Source of the DNA: Gemmatimonadaceae bacterium
Lineage (GTDB): Bacteria > Gemmatimonadota > Gemmatimonadetes > Gemmatimonadales > Gemmatimonadaceae
Direction: 5' to 3'
NCBI GenBank assembly: GCA_025936015.1
Contig: JAICUE010000096.1
Coordinates: 1 to 8,353, forward strand
Length of the DNA: 8,353 nucleotides
Numbering within the stretch: position 1 is the stretch's first letter; each line of letters opens with the position of its first letter. Positions 7,605 to 8,353 of this stretch are shown here, one piece after another. The notes under the pieces are model-generated. The model saw only the letters and a list, made by a program, of their open reading frames with translations. It was not told where the DNA came from and ran no database searches. Position numbers and translations under genes: made by a program.

Positions 7605-8060
7605 CTAACGTCGCCCGAGCTCGGCGACGTGGAGCGACTGCACCATGCCGTGCTTCCGTTGCAGCACGCACCACAGCGTGTAGTCGCCGGGCGGGAGGTC
7701 GATCGTGGTAATGACCGAGACGCCCGGCTTGACCGCGGTCACCGATGCCAGATCGACATCGGCTGGCGGCGCACCCGATGCTGGCGTCCAGGCGATGGAC
7801 TCAGCGGTGGTGAATCCCGGAAGCACGCGCCGAAACTTGAGCTCGTGGATCGCCGCGCCGGCGTTGGTGATTCGCAAGACGTGACGCCCGGCGGTGATCG
7901 GCCGGGAGAATGTCCACGTGTAGTCTTTCATCGTTACGACAATGTCCGGCGCGGGGAGCGCACCGGCGGCGCGCCGGTCATTCGAGACCGCGCCAGCAGC
8001 AAGTGCGAGTCGCACCAGGCGCAAACGAGAAGGGACCTCGAAAGAGGTCTCCCCGTTCAC
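7605..8060 (-). CDS. Plastocyanin-like cupredoxin (blue-copper-type) protein, start uncertain
   Basis: From about residue 39 the protein has a cupredoxin fold: IVVTMKDYTWTF, then TAGRHVLRITNAGAAIHELKF, then PPGDYTLWCVLQRKHGMVQSL. Candidate type-1 Cu ligands are H72, C131, H137 and M139. This C-x5-H-x-M spacing is tighter at the end than the usual C...H...x4...M. The GTG at 8058-8060 gives 151 residues but has no ribosome binding site, and the N-terminus (RLRLVRLALAAGAVSNDRR) is only a poor signal peptide. A later GTG within RLRLV, or a base error near the start, is possible. The frame extends upstream without another start to a stop at 8127-8129. The TAG stop lies in an octamer copy. It should act in the periplasm as an electron or Cu carrier, though the electron-transfer role is inferred. 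Confidence 0.75.
   Translation of the reverse strand: MNGETSFEVPSRLRLVRLALAAGAVSNDRRAAGALPAPDIVVTMKDYTWTFSRPITAGRHVLRITNAGAAIHELKFRRVLPGFTTAESIAWTPASGAPPADVDLASVTAVKPGVSVITTIDLPPGDYTLWCVLQRKHGMVQSLHVAELGRR
8032..8051. repeat. GAAA-tetraloop hairpin at the start of the cupredoxin-like gene
   Basis: GACCTC (8034-8039) and GAGGTC (8044-8049) are perfect arms around GAAA, extended by one G-U and one G-C pair on the plus strand. On the gene's own strand the loop is UUUC. It overlaps the first codons after GTG 8060, which makes that start less attractive or could hide the start in mRNA structure. Confidence 0.35.
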
Positions 8061-8107
8061 AGCGGCGTCACGCCACGGCGTCGACTGACGGTTCGGGCAT
8101 GAACGAC

Positions 8108-8130
8108 CTGACGCGGCCGACCGGCGTCAG
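8108..8130. promoter_or_regulatory. Inverted repeat upstream of the cupredoxin-like gene
   Basis: CTGACGC (8108-8114) and GCGTCAG (8124-8130) are perfect 7-bp arms with a 9-nt spacer, about 50 nt upstream of the gene start. The size and spacing suit a dimeric regulator site. No promoter boxes are convincing nearby. Confidence 0.3.
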
Positions 8131-8177
8131 GGCTCGTCGAAGCGCCACGCCCCCACCGCGTAGCCTCCAAACACAGC

Positions 8178-8209
8178 GAAGGCCGGCAACAGATTAGTTG
8201 TCGGCCTTC
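8178..8209. terminator. Strong hairpin just 3' of tRNA-Pro
   Basis: GAAGGCCGGCAA (8178-8189) and TTGTCGGCCTTC (8198-8209) pair over 12 bp with one G-U (plus strand) and an 8-nt loop. On the tRNA strand it starts 5 nt after the discriminator base, with TTTTT between them. No U-tract follows the hairpin on either strand. It probably ends or protects the tRNA transcript, but is not a textbook intrinsic terminator. Confidence 0.5.
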
Positions 8210-8214
8210 AAAAA

Positions 8215-8288
8215 TCGGGACGGCGGGATTTGAACCCGCGACCCCCTGAACCCCATTCAGGTGCGCTACCGGGCTGCGCTACGTCCCG
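8215..8288 (-). tRNA. tRNA-Pro (anticodon GGG)
   Basis: The 74-nt cloverleaf is complete. The acceptor stem is CGGGACG with CGTCCCG (7 bp) and discriminator A at 8215. The D-arm is GCGC/GCGC, and the anticodon stem is CCTGA/TCAGG with loop ATGGGGT, giving anticodon GGG at 8252-8254. The T-arm is GCGGG-TTCAAAT-CCCGC. The C1-G72 pair and A73 are the bacterial proline tRNA identity marks. It decodes CCC/CCU. CCA is not encoded and must be added after transcription. No clear promoter is visible in the 65 nt upstream within the window. Confidence 0.96.
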
Positions 8289-8353
8289 TCCGCTGCCGCG
8301 ACCCTGACAAGCCCGCGGCGGACAGTTCCGCAACCTAACCCTCCGCCCGCCCC

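Noticed and set aside
8215..8353. tRNA-associated integrative element attachment site
   Set aside because: No integrase gene and no direct repeat of the tRNA 3' end is seen within the window.

Overview
The window is GC-rich (about two-thirds G+C by eye), tightly packed, and free of recognisable mobile elements, CRISPR arrays or rRNA. Its genes are ordinary bacterial chromosome genes. The octamer CGTTAGGC and its complement recur in genes, at stop codons and between genes. I tentatively associate that signature, with this gene style, with Gemmatimonadota; this is a low-to-moderate confidence inference that needs a genome comparison.

Left part (1-862, minus strand): a copper-handling operon read right to left. 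A strong sigma70-type promoter (TTGACA, 17 nt, TACTAT) with a CsoR-type inverted repeat at the expected start site drives copZ (Cu chaperone), a membrane-anchored cupredoxin, and the start of a copA-like Cu+-exporting P-type ATPase that runs off the left edge.

Middle (962-4674): a minus-strand vanadium-haloperoxidase/PAP2-type lipoprotein, a minus-strand HxlR regulator with a C-terminal SCP2-like domain, and a divergent plus-strand berberine-bridge-type FAD oxidoreductase. Both enzyme genes carry an apparent single-base frameshift: near the start in the haloperoxidase gene and about 230 nt into the oxidoreductase gene. The haloperoxidase-like protein also has Tyr where the family normally has the vanadate-binding (phosphatase nucleophile) His. 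The regulator may control one or both neighbours.

Right-centre (4844-7368, plus strand): two adjacent soluble sensor histidine kinases, one with a helical N-terminal sensor and one with a PAS-like sensor, with no response regulator beside them. Their convergent boundary with the next gene holds several hairpins and three copies of the octamer.

Right end (7605-8288, minus strand): a second, plastocyanin-like cupredoxin with an uncertain N-terminus, then tRNA-Pro(GGG) followed by a strong hairpin.

No wholly new system is evident. The most unusual observations are the enriched octamer, the His-to-Tyr change in the haloperoxidase homologue, and the paired frameshifts in the redox-enzyme cluster.
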